Below, piece after piece: positions 60,093 through 64,000 of a stretch of 64,000 bases of DNA (the first letter of the stretch is position 1; each line of letters opens with the position of its first letter). Where the stretch lies: positions 22,501 to 86,500 of the forward strand of contig JAWDGP010005804.1 of assembly GCA_033675545.1 (NCBI GenBank). The letters run 5' to 3'. The DNA comes from Elysia crispata. Taxonomy: Eukaryota; Mollusca; Gastropoda; Plakobranchidae. Position numbers and translations under genes: made by a program. The notes under the pieces were generated by a model. It was not told where the DNA came from. It did no database searches and saw only the letters and a list, made by a program, of their open reading frames with translations.

Positions 60093-62865
60093 ATGATGTC
60101 TCCAAAATATTCTAAAATGTTCTTTGTGTGCTTTGCACTTGTTGCTACATTTTGCAGGCAAATTCATGCAGATGTTGTGCAAGGCTCAGTATCTCTCAAC
60201 TCTGGAGTCTTTGATAAGGTAAATTATTTGGAAATTTATTCTACCAGAACATGATTATACCCCTCCCCTTTCCCAGAAAGCTACTGTACTCTGTAGACCT
60301 TGCATAGTGTTTTACCATAATATCCTTTAAAATTGGTTATATTTATTGAACCACATACAGATCTGGTGAAATGACACTTTCAATGTTAAGTCAGTTCACC
60401 AAAATCTTGTTCATGTGACCAAGGTGTATTTCAATATTACATGGAATGATATTATGATTTTAATTGAGGTTACGCAGACAGATTGTCTACAGCTGACCAC
60501 GAGCCATATAACGTAACTAGCACATGGTTTTCGTAAACACAACAGTGTGCAATTATAGCCCTGTGTTGTTTACATTGGTTAACATCGGCATGTTAGTCGT
60601 GAAAAAGCGTAAGCTACCCAGACCTCACTAAAACTGACTTGGATCATATATGCATGCATGCAGTTGATACACACAGGCTAAATTATTAGGCTAGTTACTC
60701 AGTAGCATTAGAGCATTGTTCATGGGCATTATGTAACCCAGTGCATAATAGCTACGTTTTCATCAGAAGGGCTTGCATGTTTGGAAAAAATGATTATGCT
60801 ATGTACGGTTAGATAGGAGGATTTGCAAATCATATGTCAGTCAGTCTAAAATTGTAAAAATATACTGACCTAGTCTTGCTATTGGCCGGTTAGCGTTGTC
60901 TTCAAGACTTCTAAATTATTATGTCTAGAGGTCCTATTCAGTCATGTTTTGAGTGGTTGGGTGTAGTTCACCTTTTTTCGCATTTATATGTAACATGAAT
61001 TGAGTGTACGCAGTAGAATTAAAAGATGTATTGATTAACTAAATCTACTTTCTAGTCTAGACGTGGTCAACTGAGAGAAACTGAAGAGAAATGCCAGTAT
61101 TACTGATAAGTGACATTGCTTTCCCATGCAGGTCATTGAAAAGCACAAAGCTGTACTAGTGAAGTTTGATGAAACGTATCCATATGGCGAAAAGCAGGAT
61201 GCTTTCAAAGAGGTGGCCAAAACCAGTGTGTCTCAGCCTGACTTGCTTGTTGCTGAGGTTCATGTAGCAGGTACGGTTTTAATTCTTTTTTCTTTTTTCT
61301 AACACAAGTAGAAAATAAGGTAAATTCTGGGAAGTGCAAAAAGTATTTTGGTATTTAAAAGCAGTGTGATAAGTGAAATTTAAGTACAATTTCAATATTT
61401 CATGTTGAGTACTTGTTTGGTTCTTAACATTTATGGTTAAACAGTTACAATATTGAATCTATCTTTTCTTGGTCAACTAATCACACCTTTTGTTTGGCTT
61501 TTTTCTTTTTTAATTTCCTTATTTTACAATGAAAAGAGAAATACTATTCACACTCTGTGTTACTAATGTATAGAATCTTTATATTGTTTCATCTGTAAAC
61601 ATACCACTTATAAGTTATGTAAGTTGTTTTAAACTGTTTTTAAGGAATTAAATGCATGTCTTATTAGATCTTTTATGACCATCACTCTCTGCCTGTCTGA
61701 CTCCCTATTGCTTTCTCCCTTCCTTTTTCTGCACTTTCTTTCACTCTCTCTGCCTCTGTCTCTACTTTCTGCTCAGTACATCTCTCTCTTTCTCTCTCTC
61801 TCTCTCTAATTTTTTTAAAAGTCAATTTGACCCATGCATGTTATCTACAGACTATGGCGAGAAAGACAATCAAGACTTGGCTGAAAGATTTGGAATAACT
61901 AAAGAAGCATTCCCTGCCTACAGACTCTTTACTGATGGAAATTCTGAAAAAGCCAAAGCATCATTTAGTGGAGATGCTTTACAAGCAGACAGTATTAAAA
62001 ATTTCATTGTTAAAGAATCAGGTACGTGATAACAGTTAAAATTGTTTAAGCCAATTGATTGCCAGTATGAAATAAATAATCGGTTTGGATAGGCAAGAAA
62101 GAATTGAGAAATGTAACAGCAAGTTATGACTGCTTTCAATTGTTAAGAGCTAAAATTTCTGAGCAAGTTTTTAATTTTACTATGTCTTTACTTTATTATT
62201 TAAAATTCTACTATTCTAATTGTTATTTCAACACCTACATAGCTGTGTTTAGTCTTGTTTTTTGTTTTTTTGTTTTATTTTGTCCTGTTCAGGGATTGTC
62301 TCCTTACATTGAAATCTTTCAAACATTTATTGTCTTTTGGTCTGATGGTAGACACAGTAAGACTCAGAGGGCTGAGGTTTGAATCCTTGTCCTGAAAGGT
62401 GCAACTGAATCTTTTAGAACTGATGTTGCTCATGTGTAAAGCACAGCAGACTGAACTATATTTAAATTGTGCCAGCTTACTGCAATAAGTGTTGGGCAGT
62501 ATAACTTTATTGTTTTTTGCGACTGTACATTCTTTTGAAATAACCTATTGTCAATAATGATGGTCCTCCTTAAGAACTTTGTCAAGTGTTTCTTCCATCA
62601 TAGTCATTTAGATAAAATATCTGAGAAAAAAATGCTGTTATGCTAGATAGTTCATTTTATTATAGCATCATCTCTGTTGACCTCACTCCAATTGAAAACA
62701 AACTGTATATTATGTTTGCTCCTTTGATTAATTTTGATATGAATAAAAGCTCAAATTTTGGCTTCATGATAAAAAATTTTTTTCACTAGTTCAATCAATC
62801 AATGGGATAGAATTTCTGGTATCCTTTCTTCAGTAATGATTTTAATTAAATTCCATGGAGTGCAC

Positions 62866-62930
<65 letters not shown>

Positions 62931-63402
62931 ATTATTATTCATTTATTTATTTAAGACGGGTGAGAATTTTTTAATTTGAATTCTTCTTCATTTGATTCTT
63001 TGTCATCAATTTTTTTTTGTCTTTGATTGTTATCTCAGTGCTGGTTATTTCATTTTGTTTCTTTGTCAAGGTTTATGGCTTGGCCGTCCTGGATGTTTAG
63101 AAATGTTTGATAAACTGGTTCCAGAGTTTATCAAGGCGTCAGATGATGAAAGAGCCTCAATTCTCAGTGAAGCTGAGAAATCTGCACAAGACCTCACAAA
63201 AGATGAGGAAAAATTGGCTGCAGATACTTACATCAAAACCATGAAGAAAGTTTTAGACAAAGGCAACAGTTTTATCAAGGATGAGGTAACGAGAGTAGAA
63301 AAGCTTCGGTCTGGGAAAGTTAGTGATAATAAGAAGAAACAACTAGGAGATAGGCTTAACATTCTTGCATCATTTCAATTAGGATTGAAGGATGAATTGT
63401 AA
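60093..63402 (+). CDS. ERP29: ERp29, endoplasmic reticulum thioredoxin-fold chaperone
   Basis: Four exons: 60093-60218, 61132-61270, 61851-62021, 63071-63402, GT-AG and phase-consistent, 255 residues (human about 261). Residues 1-26 form a signal peptide ([12 protein letters not shown] core, probable cleavage after HA). The thioredoxin-like domain follows ([42 protein letters not shown]); it has no CxxC, as expected for ERp29/Windbeutel. The all-helical D domain starts near [19 protein letters not shown] and keeps the single conserved cysteine of the family. The C-terminus is KDEL, the canonical ER-retrieval signal; human ERp29 has KEEL. ERp29 assists folding and export of secretory and membrane proteins in the ER lumen. 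Two tandem ATGs occur at 60093 and 60096; either could start the protein. A poly(A) signal lies 125 bp after the stop. Confidence 0.95.
62335..62400 (+). mobile_element. tRNA-derived SINE-like fragment
   Basis: TGGTCTGATGGTAGACACAG followed by GAGGTTTGAATCCTTGTCC, A- and B-box-like with tRNA spacing. It resembles the fragment at 6590 in layout. Intron 3 of ERP29. Confidence 0.4.
62868..62932. repeat. (TA)n followed by a T homopolymer
   Basis: About 45 bp of TA dinucleotide and then 18 or so T, in intron 3 of ERP29. Confidence 0.95.
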
Positions 63403-63526
63403 TATTATTTTTAATTAAGTTTGTTTTTGTAATTCCAAGTCATTTTTTTACTAAAATTTTAATCGCCTCATTCAAATGCAATAAGTTTTTATTCATGTCT
63501 TGTCTTGTTATTTTTTACGATGAAAC

Positions 63527-63532
63527 AATAAA
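63527..63532 (+). terminator. ERP29: ERP29 poly(A) signal
   Basis: AATAAA 125 bp after the stop codon in the context GAAACAATAAAATGTTC, followed by a TG/T-rich stretch. Confidence 0.75.
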
Positions 63533-64000
63533 ATGTTCAATTTCTTTGTTTATAAATGCTCTCCTCGATTTTTTTTTTTTCATTCAATAACCAGAGTCAA
63601 TAGCCTTACTTGGTCAATTTTATTTTCTTACAGTCAAACATGTCTCCTGTAATTGTGGGTGAATTCATCAATATTGTTAGCAATGTTACTGTTATTAGGC
63701 ATTTAGTGGACCTTTTTGTATGAGCATCTATCAAGAGCTGTTATAATTACAGCTATTTATACTTTACGAAATTGGAATGACTTTTGTTCTATTTTGTAAA
63801 TTATCAGTATTATAATATTTTAGCCTTAAGTTTTTCCTCCTGGTATCAGACAATACAAGTAGAACTTCAAAGACTTAGAGCCACTAAAGTCCATCTCAAT
63901 TTTTTTGTATAACCTCTGTACTGAGAAAATATAAAAAATTCAATGGATTCATGGATTCTTCTTTTTTTTTTTTTTGGGGGGGGGGGGGGGGGAAGTAATT
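63533..64000. other. 3' flank of ERP29, nothing recognised
   Basis: AT-rich DNA without a visible gene. It ends in a T run followed by about 18 G (63961-63992); such homopolymers are prone to sequencing or assembly error. Confidence 0.4.

Overview
This is a eukaryotic (animal) genomic window: genes are split by GT-AG introns, the DNA is AT-rich, and tandem repeats are very dense. The gene content (GLUT-family transporter, TLCD1/2, SKA2, ERp29), a CR1/L2-type LINE, tRNA-like SINE fragments and very many trinucleotide arrays would fit a lophotrochozoan, most likely a gastropod mollusc. That placement is inference and cannot be proved from the sequence alone.

Layout. (1) 1-5337: no recognised exon, large microsatellites, and a 35-bp minisatellite. 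(2) 5338-25550, + strand: a 12-exon SLC2A (GLUT)-type sugar-transporter-like gene, in frame throughout, with introns full of (CTA)n, (ATT)n, (CT)n, 64-bp and 49-bp arrays. (3) 25551-32069: intergenic, with (GA)n, (GATA)n, (CTA)n and a 38-bp minisatellite of about 19 copies. (4) 32070-37562, + strand: a 4-exon TLCD1/2-like TLC-domain membrane protein with a 784-bp pogo-like MITE in intron 1, followed by about 8 kb of T-rich DNA that may be a long 3' UTR. (5) 46814-57998, - strand: a complete 9-exon SKA2-like kinetochore gene that, unlike human SKA2, appears to carry a SKA1-type C-terminal winged-helix (microtubule-binding) domain. Its introns hold a 5'-truncated LINE with an open RT frame and a degenerate palindromic repeat family. 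(6) 60093-63402, + strand: a complete 4-exon ERP29 gene ending in KDEL, head-to-head with the SKA2-like gene.

The four genes are functionally unrelated (membrane transport, membrane lipid composition, chromosome segregation, ER secretory chaperoning). The two strongest observations are the SKA2-like protein with an apparent microtubule-binding domain, and the GLUT-like protein that keeps the gating motifs but has lost most of the C-terminal-half sugar contacts.
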